From Rhodomicrobium lacus (GTDB lineage Bacteria; Pseudomonadota; Alphaproteobacteria; Rhizobiales; Rhodomicrobiaceae): DNA of 64,000 nt. Below are positions 1 to 8,558 of this stretch, one piece after another; the stretch's first letter is position 1, and every line of letters starts with the position of its first letter. The notes below the pieces were generated by a model. That model searched no databases. It saw only the letters and a list, made by a program, of their open reading frames with translations, and was not told the DNA's origin. A program made the position numbers and the translations under genes. The stretch lies in assembly GCF_003992725.1 (NCBI RefSeq), contig NZ_RZNF01000012.1, positions 124,001-188,000 on the forward strand. The letters are read 5' to 3'.

Positions 1-528
1 CTGGTCGAGAGCCTGCGCGCGCTACGCAAGGTGAGGCGCGGCCAGCCATCTGCGAAGCGCACGGGGCGGCACGGCTGGTTGCACGGCCTGCCCTTCAAGA
101 CGCGCTTTCCGGCATCGAAGCTCTATATCAGCGCCATCCCGCCCGTACTGGCGGGCGTGCTCGTCGGCGTGATGTCCGGCGTCATGGGCGTCGGCGGCGG
201 ATTCATCCTCGTGCCCATCCTCATCTATCTCCTGCATGTGCCGACCAATGTCGCGGTTGGCACCTCCCTGTTCCAGATCATCTTCGTCAGTGCCATCACG
301 ACGGTCCTTCAGGCCGCCATGAATCAGACCGTCGACATTGCGCTCGCCCTCCTGTTGATGCTCGGCGGCGCGTTCGGCGCGCAGGTCGGTGCGGCAGCAG
401 GGCAGAAGCTTCGGGCGGAGGAACTGCGGCTCTTGCTGGCGCTGCTCGTGCTCGCGGTCGGCCTGAGGCTTGGCGTCAATCTTGTCATGCCAGGCGAAAT
501 CTTCAGCGTCACGAGCGCCGGGTTCTGA
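1..528 (+). CDS. Sulfite exporter TauE/SafE (TSUP) family permease, C-terminal part
   Basis: The reading frame is open to the left edge, so the N-terminal half lies outside the window; the visible part is about 175 residues. A new membrane block starts near residue 45 with the motif GVMSGVMGVGGGFILVP, the repeat signature of the TSUP permease family, followed by two or three further hydrophobic segments. Family members export sulfite, sulfoacetate or other organosulfur or carbon anions across the inner membrane; the substrate cannot be read here. The next gene begins one base after the stop codon, so the two are cotranscribed. That partner is typical of alphaproteobacterial TauE loci. Confidence 0.85.
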   Translation: MVESLRALRKVRRGQPSAKRTGRHGWLHGLPFKTRFPASKLYISAIPPVLAGVLVGVMSGVMGVGGGFILVPILIYLLHVPTNVAVGTSLFQIIFVSAITTVLQAAMNQTVDIALALLLMLGGAFGAQVGAAAGQKLRAEELRLLLALLVLAVGLRLGVNLVMPGEIFSVTSAGF

Positions 529-529
529 C

Positions 530-1339
530 ATGCGAGGCATTATCGCCGCAGTTGCGCACGAACTGAGACGGATCGCCCTTCCGGCCACGCTCGCAATGGC
601 CGCATTCAGCACCGGCGCAGCGGCCTCGGCAAACCTCATCGAGGCGGGCGCCGCGCAAAATCAGTTCTACATCGAACCCAGCTATGACGGCACGAGCATC
701 GTGCTGTTCGGCGCCGTCGACCGGGACCGGCTGAAGAGCGAGCCTTTCGACGTCGCGGTGACGCTTCGCGGCCCCGTTCAGCCTGTCATCGTCTGGAAAA
801 AGGATCGGCGCGCGGGATTGTGGGTGAACTCGCAACGCCTGATCTTCGACGGCGTACCGAACTATTTCTCCGTTCTTTCCACGCGCCCCCTCGGCGAGAT
901 CGCGCCCGTTGAGGAACGCGACAGGTTCGAGTTGGGGATCGACGTCTTGAGTCTGCCGATTCGCGACGAACAGAAGAACCCGCCGTCGAAACTCACCCGG
1001 TCGGAATTCGAGGCGGCGCTCATACGTCAGAAGAAGGCAGCGGGGCTGTTCGTGGAGGAGGCGCGCGCCATCGACTTTTTCGGCGTCAGCCTGTTCAGGA
1101 CGAAGACATTCCTGCCCGCTGCCGCCGGACCGGGGCTTTACGTGGCGCATTTCTATGTGCTGCAGGGGGGAAAGGTTGTCGGCGATGCGACGGCGCGCAT
1201 AAGGTTGCGCAAGATCGGGATCGAGGCGAGGGTTTCGTCTGCGGCCTCGGAACATCCGTGGCTTTACGGGGTCATCGCGGTTGTGCTCGCGGCGGCGGTC
1301 GGTGGCGCAACGTCGTTTCTGACCGGTCGCAGGACATAA
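530..1339 (+). CDS. TIGR02186 family membrane-anchored periplasmic protein
   Basis: A 269-residue protein from the ATG at 530, which follows the permease stop by one base; an in-frame start at 470 inside the permease is unlikely. The N-terminus has a hydrophobic signal segment ending around AAASA. A soluble, probably periplasmic region of about 210 residues follows, then one C-terminal transmembrane helix (about residues 240-262) ending in TGRRT. This layout and the coupling to a TauE permease match the TIGR02186 family of alphaproteobacterial conserved proteins. No enzymatic motif is visible and the biochemical role is unknown. A role assisting the TSUP permease is inferred from position alone. 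Confidence 0.8.
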   Translation: MRGIIAAVAHELRRIALPATLAMAAFSTGAAASANLIEAGAAQNQFYIEPSYDGTSIVLFGAVDRDRLKSEPFDVAVTLRGPVQPVIVWKKDRRAGLWVNSQRLIFDGVPNYFSVLSTRPLGEIAPVEERDRFELGIDVLSLPIRDEQKNPPSKLTRSEFEAALIRQKKAAGLFVEEARAIDFFGVSLFRTKTFLPAAAGPGLYVAHFYVLQGGKVVGDATARIRLRKIGIEARVSSAASEHPWLYGVIAVVLAAAVGGATSFLTGRRT

Positions 1340-1351
1340 GGCGATTGCCGC

Positions 1352-1386
1352 AAAAAAATCCCGGAAGCGCGTGCGCCTCCGGGATT
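1352..1386 (-). terminator. Intrinsic terminator between convergent genes
   Basis: The arms AATCCCGGA (1357-1365) and TCCGGGATT (1378-1386) form a perfect 9-bp stem. On the minus strand it is followed by a run of seven T (A-run at 1352-1358 on plus). It should end the minus-strand transcript of the PdeM-like gene and may also stop the plus-strand genes. Confidence 0.85.
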
Positions 1387-1413
1387 GGCATGCCCCCATG
1401 CATTCGGAAATCT

Positions 1414-2145
1414 TCAGGCCGCGCGGTCTTCCATGAGCTGCGGCGACGCCACCGGATTCACGCGCTCCTGCGCGATGAACCAGACATAAAGCCCGCCCTG
1501 CCCGAGAAGCGGGTCGAACGCGGAATTCAGCACATTGTTGCCGTGCGAGTAGTCGCCGAGCGACGGCAGCACCATGCGCATGCCGTTCGAGACGAAGCAG
1601 CGGCCGCGCACCATATGCCCGTAATGCGAAACCTGCGCGACCGGATGCAGGCCGCCTGCGATCTCGTTCGCGATGGGCGCGCGCACAGGCTCACCGCGAA
1701 ACTTGATGCCGCCCAGCATGAGCTGCGGCACGAGCGTTCCACCCACGTCGGGCGTCTCGGTAAGGTCGTTTGTCACCCAATACCAGTCGCGGCCTTCCAT
1801 CATGTCCTGAAGCCAGTCGCGCTGATGATGGGCCAGCGCACAGGATGAATGCACCGCGAAGCTGTTGCCGAGCGCCACCACGCGAAGCGGGTCGTAGCGG
1901 TCAAGCGCGTCTTCAAGCTTTTCAAAGGCGGATGCCTGATCGTAAGGCGGAAGGACGACGTCATCGCCCTCAAGGTATGAGCATTGAGACAGCTTCAGGT
2001 CTGCGACGATGAGCGTATTTTCCGCAGGCCAGTAGAGAGCGCCGGTTGGATCGGCGACGAAAGATTTGCCACCGAGAAGAATTCGAGAAGCGCCCGAATC
2101 GTGAAGTAACGCGGTTGCGTCGCGCGCAAGCGTTGCAGCAAGCAT
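1414..2145 (-). CDS. PdeM-like metallophosphoesterase, probably catalytically degenerate
   Basis: A 243-residue protein with the framework of ligase-associated DNA damage response endonuclease PdeM: LIVADL near residue 45, LPPYD near 65, VVALG at 89-93, EIAGGLHP at 161-168 and RGRCFV near 180. PdeM normally belongs to a repair module with an ATP-dependent ligase, a large helicase and an exonuclease. Here the calcineurin-type metal ligands look replaced: DxH reads D49-L-K51, GD reads G93-N94, GNHD reads TNDL at 125-128, GHxH reads GGLH at 164-167, and the usual FRHEP reads FRGEP. The fold is probably kept while phosphoesterase activity is probably lost. No ligase or helicase partner is in the window. 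It lies 233 bp downstream of the double NTPase gene on the same strand. Confidence 0.75.
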   Translation of the reverse strand: MLAATLARDATALLHDSGASRILLGGKSFVADPTGALYWPAENTLIVADLKLSQCSYLEGDDVVLPPYDQASAFEKLEDALDRYDPLRVVALGNSFAVHSSCALAHHQRDWLQDMMEGRDWYWVTNDLTETPDVGGTLVPQLMLGGIKFRGEPVRAPIANEIAGGLHPVAQVSHYGHMVRGRCFVSNGMRMVLPSLGDYSHGNNVLNSAFDPLLGQGGLYVWFIAQERVNPVASPQLMEDRAA

Positions 2146-2378
2146 TCCTTTTTGCCCTCAGCAGGCCGGCGATAAACTCAAGCCGAAACCCGCACGCGCC
2201 GTCCGGGAATACGCCGCACAACGGACATGCATTGACTGTGAAACACAGCGGACGATGACTGATTCGTGAGCCTTATGTTACAAAAAAATTACTTCAGTTC
2301 ACATTCGCGCAATCATGGCGAGATCTTGGCTCATGTTGCGACATCGCCACATTGTTGCCATCGAAACCGCGATGCCGT

Positions 2379-5300
2379 TCAGGCAGCTTTCGTGCTCTGC
2401 GCGGTGCGCATGAAATAGGGCAGAAGCCGGAACCGCGCATAGGGGAGATAATGCTGGTTCTGGATCAGCCCCTCGAATTGCGTGAGGCGTTCCAGGACGC
2501 CATGGAGATGTGCAGCTTCGGGACCGGTGTTCGCCCCGCATAGCGCACGCACCACCGCCTTCTTGTGATCCGGCTGCTGATTTTTCAGATAGATCTTGGT
2601 GTCGAGCGCGCCCGACAGATCCGGCGGCAGATCGCCCGGATATTGCGTGCCGATGGCGATGCCTGCGCCGAACGCCCTGCCCTCGCGCGCGAGGCTTTCG
2701 AGGTGCGACGAGTTCGCGACGCGCCACGCCTCGTCCACCACCAGAAGGCGCGTCAGCTTGCGGGGCTGCACACGGCGCAAAAGCACGCCGTGCAGGCGAA
2801 TGATGATGAGTTCGGCGAGCGCGGCCTTGATCTCGTCCGTCGGCAGTGCGAACAGCGACAGAACCAGCCGCTCGTCGAGCATCGCCTCGAACGGCACCGG
2901 CAATTCGTCCGACTTCGGGAACAGGCCGAGTTCGAACAGCGGTGCGATGCGGTCGAGAAGGCTGATCGCCTGCGGGTTCTTGGCCTCCTTCTGCTCTTCG
3001 AGGATAGCCACGACATCATCGAAGCTGGGCGGGCGAATGGACTCCGCCTCGACCCAACGCTGGGGATTGATGCCGCGCCGCTCGAAAGCCTCCTTCATCG
3101 CGTCGCGCAGGATCGCCGTCTGCCGGTCGCCCAGGCCGAAGACGCGCTTCAGCACGCCCGTGATGGTGAAGATGTGCTCGATAGGCTGCGCCAGACCGTC
3201 TTCGCTGGCGGACGGCATGAGCGGATTGAATGGGATGCCGAAGCGACGCACGTCGTGCACCTTCAGCCCGATGGCCTGCACGAAGCTGCGTTCGGAATAG
3301 TCGTTCTTGAAGTCGAAGATGCAGATCGGATAGCCGAGGCTCGCCACGCCATCGATCAGCACGTTCAGCGTCTGCGTCTTGCCCGAGCCCGGATCGCCCG
3401 TGACGAGAATGCCGAAGTTCAGAAGCTTCGCTTCGGTCTCGAAGGGCGCCCAGTGGATCGGGCCGCCGTCCTCATGGGTGCCGAGCATGACGGCGGGCGC
3501 GGAAGGCTGACGGCGGCGCGGCGGGGCCGGAGGCGGCGGCGGCGCTTCCTTCAGCGCGGCTGCCTTCTCCTTCTCGCTCGCAGCTTCGTCCTCGTCTTCG
3601 GCGGGCGCGCCCACATAGGGAAACTGCACGATGTCCCACAGCGAAACCGCCTTCGTAAGCGGCCGCGATTCCCGCTGCCAATCCTCGAAGCCCGGCAGAT
3701 CCTTGCACATGCGGAAGAAGTGGCGGGCCGAATCGAGCCGCTCCCAGCACAGCATTTCGAAGTGGGGCACGACGATCCCCTGCAAGTCGTCGGCTTCCCG
3801 CAGAAGCGGCGCGATGAAGCGGCCCGTCTTCGGCAGGCGTCCGCCGCGCGGACGCACGATCACCGGGCGCGAGCCGTTCACACTGCGCAGGAAATTGCGG
3901 ATTTCCTCGGCCAGCGGCGCGCCGCGTCCCTCGTTGCACAGCGCGATCTCGCGGCGCTCGATGCTTTGCCCGTCCTTCTGAAAATCGGCTTCGATGACCA
4001 CGGTGCCGGTTCGGCCGCGCACGCTGCGCCGCGTCTTGATGGCATCGACCCCATCGATCTCCGGCGCACAGGCCTGCACGGCCCATTCGAGGATTTCCGC
4101 CTGCTGAAGCCCGTTGCCGACCGACGGCTGAACCACACGCGAGGTGAGTTCTCCATGCCACTTGTCGTCGAAATTGATGCCGGGCGCGGCCGGCGCGGAA
4201 ACAACGGGCGGCGTTTCGACAAGCGGCGCGGGCGGCGGCGGCATGTCATCGATATCGGGAATACGCCCGATCTGAAGATAGACGCGGCGGAATTGCTGGA
4301 TCAGTTCGAAGACATAGCGCGGCGTCTGGGCGCCGAGTTCGTCGATCATCCAGGCCGGGAAAGGATGAAGCGGCTCGGCCGGATCGAGCTTCGCCCCGGT
4401 TCGGGCAAAAAGCTCCATCAGCCGCCGACGCAGCATCGACTCGGCCTGACGGCGACCGAGCGGCTTCAGGCGCACCGGCATCGCGCCGAAACGCTCCAGC
4501 CTGTCGCGGATCGAGCCGTCGATGCCGTCTGCGATGGTGTCGTAAAGCGCTGGCAGCACGGCATAGGCAACGGCAAGCGGCGGCAGCGTCTCGGCCAGAA
4601 GCGCGCCCCGGCTGAAGAGATGGCGCAGGCGCTGCTCCCATCCCGCCACGCGGCTCTGTTCAAGTTGATCGAACGCGAGGAACAGCGTGCCGCCTGTCGC
4701 ACCGATGACGTGGACAAGCGCATCGATGTGGCCGCGCGGGATATAATCCTCGACGCCCTGCATGAGACGCACGCCGCCGACGCTGACATTCAGCGGCTGA
4801 CCGCGCAGATAGGAGAAGGAATCGTCGTCGCCCGCCGCAGCCCCGAGCAGCGCCGTGACGAAGGTTTCGGACGGCACCGGCAAATGCGATTCGCGCTGGA
4901 GCGCGGCGCGAATGGAAACGATGAGCGGGCGAAGGTCGAAATCGCGGATGTCACCGTGTTCGTCGAGCACCTCGCGGCAGAACTGGGTCACGAGCGCCGG
5001 GTCGCCGCGCTGGAGGAGCGAGGCGGCGAGGCGCGTCAGCGGCGACGGCGCGCCGGCATCCACGAGGTAGCGTTCCGACAGGCGCGAGACGATCGCCCGC
5101 AGCAGCCACGCATCGAGATCCTTCTCCGCGACGAGATCCACCATCGGGAAGAGCGCCGCGTAGACGCCGCCGCCTTGATGCATGCGCCGGATGGCGGTGA
5201 GGAGCGTGTGCGTCTTGCCGGTGCCGGTCGCGCCCTTGATGAGCATCACGCGCGAGGCCGGGTCCGGGTTCTGCGCGCGAGCCTGCGCGACAATCGACGA

Positions 5301-5435
5301 AAGCCCCTCGTCCGCGTCGGTCTCGATTTCGGCCACGTCCAGCCGCTCTTCGTCCGCCGCTCCGGCGAGCGAGGCTACAGCGCTGAAAACGCGGTCGAAT
5401 TCGGGGCTTTCGAAAGCCTTGAGGCGGAGATCCAT
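2379..5435 (-). CDS. Large protein with two P-loop NTPase domains (STAND/AAA-like plus HerA/VirD4-like)
   Basis: A 1018-residue protein. The N-terminal NTPase has Walker A GATGTGKT at 68-75 and Walker B LFLAFDQ at 251-257, with helical features after it that resemble Orc/STAND ATPases. A Pro-rich linker (about 399-418) leads to a middle domain (about 425-600) of unclear fold. A second acidic and Pro-rich linker (about 611-645) leads to a HerA/VirD4/FtsK-like motor domain with Walker A GDPGSGKT at 680-687, Walker B LLVVDEA at 897-903 and a following GTQYPGDL segment typical of DUF87-type pumps. Such motors move or pump DNA or protein. The gene starts 10 bp after the preceding gene ends, so the two form an operon. 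The combination resembles DNA-processing or anti-phage ATPases, but I cannot match it to a named system. Confidence 0.7.
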   Translation of the reverse strand: MDLRLKAFESPEFDRVFSAVASLAGAADEERLDVAEIETDADEGLSSIVAQARAQNPDPASRVMLIKGATGTGKTHTLLTAIRRMHQGGGVYAALFPMVDLVAEKDLDAWLLRAIVSRLSERYLVDAGAPSPLTRLAASLLQRGDPALVTQFCREVLDEHGDIRDFDLRPLIVSIRAALQRESHLPVPSETFVTALLGAAAGDDDSFSYLRGQPLNVSVGGVRLMQGVEDYIPRGHIDALVHVIGATGGTLFLAFDQLEQSRVAGWEQRLRHLFSRGALLAETLPPLAVAYAVLPALYDTIADGIDGSIRDRLERFGAMPVRLKPLGRRQAESMLRRRLMELFARTGAKLDPAEPLHPFPAWMIDELGAQTPRYVFELIQQFRRVYLQIGRIPDIDDMPPPPAPLVETPPVVSAPAAPGINFDDKWHGELTSRVVQPSVGNGLQQAEILEWAVQACAPEIDGVDAIKTRRSVRGRTGTVVIEADFQKDGQSIERREIALCNEGRGAPLAEEIRNFLRSVNGSRPVIVRPRGGRLPKTGRFIAPLLREADDLQGIVVPHFEMLCWERLDSARHFFRMCKDLPGFEDWQRESRPLTKAVSLWDIVQFPYVGAPAEDEDEAASEKEKAAALKEAPPPPPAPPRRRQPSAPAVMLGTHEDGGPIHWAPFETEAKLLNFGILVTGDPGSGKTQTLNVLIDGVASLGYPICIFDFKNDYSERSFVQAIGLKVHDVRRFGIPFNPLMPSASEDGLAQPIEHIFTITGVLKRVFGLGDRQTAILRDAMKEAFERRGINPQRWVEAESIRPPSFDDVVAILEEQKEAKNPQAISLLDRIAPLFELGLFPKSDELPVPFEAMLDERLVLSLFALPTDEIKAALAELIIIRLHGVLLRRVQPRKLTRLLVVDEAWRVANSSHLESLAREGRAFGAGIAIGTQYPGDLPPDLSGALDTKIYLKNQQPDHKKAVVRALCGANTGPEAAHLHGVLERLTQFEGLIQNQHYLPYARFRLLPYFMRTAQSTKAA

Positions 5436-5445
5436 GATTGTCGCG

Positions 5446-6417
5446 TTACATCCATTGATTGACGATGAAGTGGCGTTCGTCGCGTCCGAGACGCAGGCGG
5501 GAGCGTTCCTTCAAGTTCGGGTCGAGGGGGCCGGCGATGTCGTACCGTTCGAGGTCGAGAAGCCCTTCGCGCGCGGCCTCGGCGAGATGTTGCTTGAATT
5601 CGTCGAGCGTGCCAAGCGCGAGCCCGGCGGCAAGCCCGGCATCGTAAACCTGTGCGATCGCGACACGGCCAATATAAGGCCGGGTTTCAAGGTGCAGGGC
5701 GAGCTTCCTGACCGAGTCGGCGAATCCGTCCAAGCGAAATGCCTCCTTCGTCTCGGCCGCCCCCTTCTCTTCCGCTTTCAGCGCGGCCCGGATGAGCGTT
5801 GCGCTGAGATCGGCGAGAGTTCCCGCCGGGCCCTTGAAGGCCGACGACAGGAGGGCGGCATCGGCTTCGAGCACTGTACCCGAGTCGAGGCCGGCGAAGG
5901 CGAGATAGATGCGGCGGCTCATCGGATCGAAGGAAAACGACCGCTGAGGCCGGAGGAGATGGATGGTGAAACGGTCCCCGAGTGCGAGAAGAATCAGGCG
6001 CAGAAGCTCGCAGCGCACTTCGCCGCGCGACGGCGACACCGCGCGCATGTCGAGGCCGTAGAGCGTGCGCAGCGCCACGGCTCCGAGGTCGGCGCGGGGG
6101 CGGACGCCGTTTGCGGCTTCGGCGGCACCGAGCGCCTTGAGCGCAAGCGCGCGCCTGGCATCCGCCCAGCTGGCCGATGCGGACTGTGCGGCGCGCAGCA
6201 CGCTGCCGTCTTCGATAATGGCGCGGGACGCGATGGCGGCTTCCAGTGCGGGTTCTGCGAGAGAGAATTCGGCCAGCGCATCGAGCGCCTCGGCCTTCGG
6301 ACAACCGTCTCGGCGCGAGCCGACATGCGCCACAACGATCTCGACCGGCGAAATCGGTTTCAGGCATTTCGGATTCGCCTGCGGCGGCAGTCGCGCGTCA
6401 TCTCGCTTTATCGTCAT
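5446..6417 (-). CDS. Uncharacterised partner protein of the double NTPase
   Basis: A 323-residue protein from the ATG at 6417; an upstream TTG at 6462 in the same frame would add 15 basic residues, and neither start has a well-spaced ribosome binding site. It is Ala/Leu-rich and mostly helical, with no signal peptide or membrane segment. The last 80 residues (from GRVAIAQVYDAG through LDEFKQHLAEAAREGLLDL) have the helix pattern of a winged-helix domain, suggesting nucleic acid or protein binding. I do not recognise the family. It sits directly upstream of the 1018-residue NTPase and probably works with it, perhaps as adaptor or recognition subunit. That role is inference from operon structure. 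Confidence 0.6.
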   Translation of the reverse strand: MTIKRDDARLPPQANPKCLKPISPVEIVVAHVGSRRDGCPKAEALDALAEFSLAEPALEAAIASRAIIEDGSVLRAAQSASASWADARRALALKALGAAEAANGVRPRADLGAVALRTLYGLDMRAVSPSRGEVRCELLRLILLALGDRFTIHLLRPQRSFSFDPMSRRIYLAFAGLDSGTVLEADAALLSSAFKGPAGTLADLSATLIRAALKAEEKGAAETKEAFRLDGFADSVRKLALHLETRPYIGRVAIAQVYDAGLAAGLALGTLDEFKQHLAEAAREGLLDLERYDIAGPLDPNLKERSRLRLGRDERHFIVNQWM

Positions 6418-6543
6418 AATGCGCGGCCCGCGTCGTTTGCGAATTCGTCCTCCGATACTCAACCCTTTGTTCAGATTAACTGATTCGTAACGAACGCGAA
6501 AGCCCGCATATGTTCCCGGGGGCGTTTGGGCACGCGTGGGCCG

Positions 6544-8472
6544 TCAGACAGGAAAGGGCCTGGCAACGCGGCTCACGCCGTGTTCGGTTTTCTCCCAGTG
6601 GAACGGCGCGTGGAAAAGCTGCCACAAGGCGCGATACGCCGCCGCCGACACGAACAGCCAGTAGAGGGGTATGAACAGGACATGCGGCATGAGATGCCTG
6701 TGGCGCGTGCCGCGGATGGCTGACGCCGAGAGCGCGATATTCGCCGCATAGCCGCCGACGAAATTCACCACGGCGATCCAGAGAAGGAATTCTTCCGCCG
6801 CGCCTCCTCCGGCAAAAAGCCCACCCTGAAACGCCTCGCAAAGCATCAGGATGTAGAACACCGGATGCGCCAGCGCGGAAACGATGATCCCTGCGAAATA
6901 GGCATGAAACGACAGAAAGCCGGCCACACCGAGTTCGGACATCGCTTGGCGCGGGTTGCGCATGTGCACGCCGAAGGTCTGCATCCAGCCCTTGAGCCAG
7001 CGCGTGCGCTGCTTGATCCACGGCATCGGGCGGCAGCAGGCTTCCTCCCACGTCGTGGATTCGAGCGTGCCGGTGCGATAGCCGGCCCGCGCGAGCCGCA
7101 TCCCGAGGTCGGCGTCCTCGGTCACGTTGTATGGATCCCACGCGCCGATCTCGCGAAGCGCAGCCGCGCGGAAATGGTTCGACGTGCCGCCGAGCGGCAG
7201 CGGCAGGCGGAAGCGCGCGAGCAGCGGCAGAATCCCCCGGAAGAGGGTCGCATATTCGATGGTGAACTGACGCGACAGCCAGTTCTCCCGCGCGTTGTAA
7301 TAGTCGAGACGGGCCTGAAGGCAGACGAGACCGGCGGGCGCCCGCGCGAAAGCTGTCGCGGCCTTGCGAAGCTGGTCCGGTTCGGGGCGGTCCTCCGCGT
7401 CGTAGATCACGACGAATTCGCCTCGCGCGAAATGAAGCGCGTAGTTCAGGGCCTTCGGTTTCGTGCGCGGTTCGCGGTCCGGCACAACGACGAGATCGAT
7501 ATTGCCGGGAAGGGCGAGCCTTTCGGCTGCTTCGATGGTCTCGCGGTCGGACGCTTCGAGCACGATCTTGATGTCGAGCTTGGCGGCGGGATAATCGAGG
7601 CTTGCGAGGGCATGCGCCAGATGCGGCAGGACCGCCGTTTCCTTGTAGAGCGGCACGAGCACCGTGTAGCGGGGCAGTTCGGCATCGGTCAGGAGACGCG
7701 CTTCCATGACCTTCGGGCGCGGCAAGGCGATGTTGATCGCGGCGGCGGCCCGGAGCGCGATGGTGAGCAGGAAGAAGATCGACAGCATCGCCGAGGCGAG
7801 CGTCACCGTTTCGACGGGCGCGAATGCGACCGCGCCGAGCGCGAGCCCCGCCGCCACCGTAGCGAAATAGAGCTGCCAAGCGGCAAGGCCCGCCTTCGCG
7901 CTCCACTCCGGCCGCGTCTTGATGAGCCCCCGCACCGCGCTTTCGACGAGTACGCGGCCATGCGAGTGCGTCATCGCGTTTATGATTTCCTGACGTGTCA
8001 TAAGCATGATGCTCTCGCGCTTCGGCCCGAGGCGCCGGGCGAGTGCCGCGAGTGCGGCCGGCGAAAATGTCTCGCCATCGACGGCAATGAAGTCGCGGCC
8101 CCAGGCCGAAAGCCGCACAGGCGTATCGAACAGGCGCCATGCGTCGCCGACCGCTTCGGAAAAGCGCGTCGCTTCGCCAGCGCCCGCTTTACGAAGTTCG
8201 AGCGACCTAGATAGTCGCGCCGCAAGATCGGGAGCGCGGATCGCACCTTGCGCCACCGCCGCCTGCACAAGGCCGACGCGGGCGCGAGCCGCATCGTTCT
8301 CAATCCTGCGGATCAGATCCGGCGAGGCGCCGAGTGCGATGAGAAAACTGCGATCGATGTCGGTCGTATCCGCATCGCGATTGGCGCAGCTGCCGCTGCT
8401 CCCGCTTGCGTGGGCAATTTCGGAAAGAGTATGCTTCCATTCGTACGGGACGAAGGCTTGAGCGATGTCCAT
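6544..8472 (-). CDS. Processive-type family 2 glycosyltransferase, membrane protein
   Basis: A 642-residue inner-membrane protein. A soluble N-terminal region of about 190 residues precedes two transmembrane helices (about 197-215 and 221-243). The cytoplasmic GT2 domain follows, with the start of the nucleotide-sugar fold at VLVPLYKE (271-278), DAED at 358-361, TED at 451-453 and QRTRW at 488-492. These are the D, DxD, TED and Q/RxxRW signatures of cellulose-synthase-like enzymes. Three or four C-terminal membrane helices end the protein. It should transfer sugars from a nucleotide donor to a growing polysaccharide or a lipid; the product is unknown. No PilZ domain, periplasmic subunit or other polysaccharide genes lie nearby. 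It is divergent from the solute-binding protein gene. Confidence 0.85.
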   Translation of the reverse strand: MDIAQAFVPYEWKHTLSEIAHASGSSGSCANRDADTTDIDRSFLIALGASPDLIRRIENDAARARVGLVQAAVAQGAIRAPDLAARLSRSLELRKAGAGEATRFSEAVGDAWRLFDTPVRLSAWGRDFIAVDGETFSPAALAALARRLGPKRESIMLMTRQEIINAMTHSHGRVLVESAVRGLIKTRPEWSAKAGLAAWQLYFATVAAGLALGAVAFAPVETVTLASAMLSIFFLLTIALRAAAAINIALPRPKVMEARLLTDAELPRYTVLVPLYKETAVLPHLAHALASLDYPAAKLDIKIVLEASDRETIEAAERLALPGNIDLVVVPDREPRTKPKALNYALHFARGEFVVIYDAEDRPEPDQLRKAATAFARAPAGLVCLQARLDYYNARENWLSRQFTIEYATLFRGILPLLARFRLPLPLGGTSNHFRAAALREIGAWDPYNVTEDADLGMRLARAGYRTGTLESTTWEEACCRPMPWIKQRTRWLKGWMQTFGVHMRNPRQAMSELGVAGFLSFHAYFAGIIVSALAHPVFYILMLCEAFQGGLFAGGGAAEEFLLWIAVVNFVGGYAANIALSASAIRGTRHRHLMPHVLFIPLYWLFVSAAAYRALWQLFHAPFHWEKTEHGVSRVARPFPV

Positions 8473-8558
8473 TTTTTCACATTACGCAATACACATACCA
8501 TGAAATGAAGAAGAACCGTTACGCCATCGACCTGTCCATAAACCGAAGGTTGCGGTCT

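Noticed and set aside
2565-5462. 965-residue plus-strand open frame
   Set aside because: Exact antisense of the double NTPase gene; Arg/His/Ala-rich shadow typical of GC-rich coding DNA, with no domain.
6476-8140. 554-residue minus-strand open frame
   Set aside because: Shifted-frame shadow of the GT2 gene on the same strand; Arg/Ala-rich, no family.
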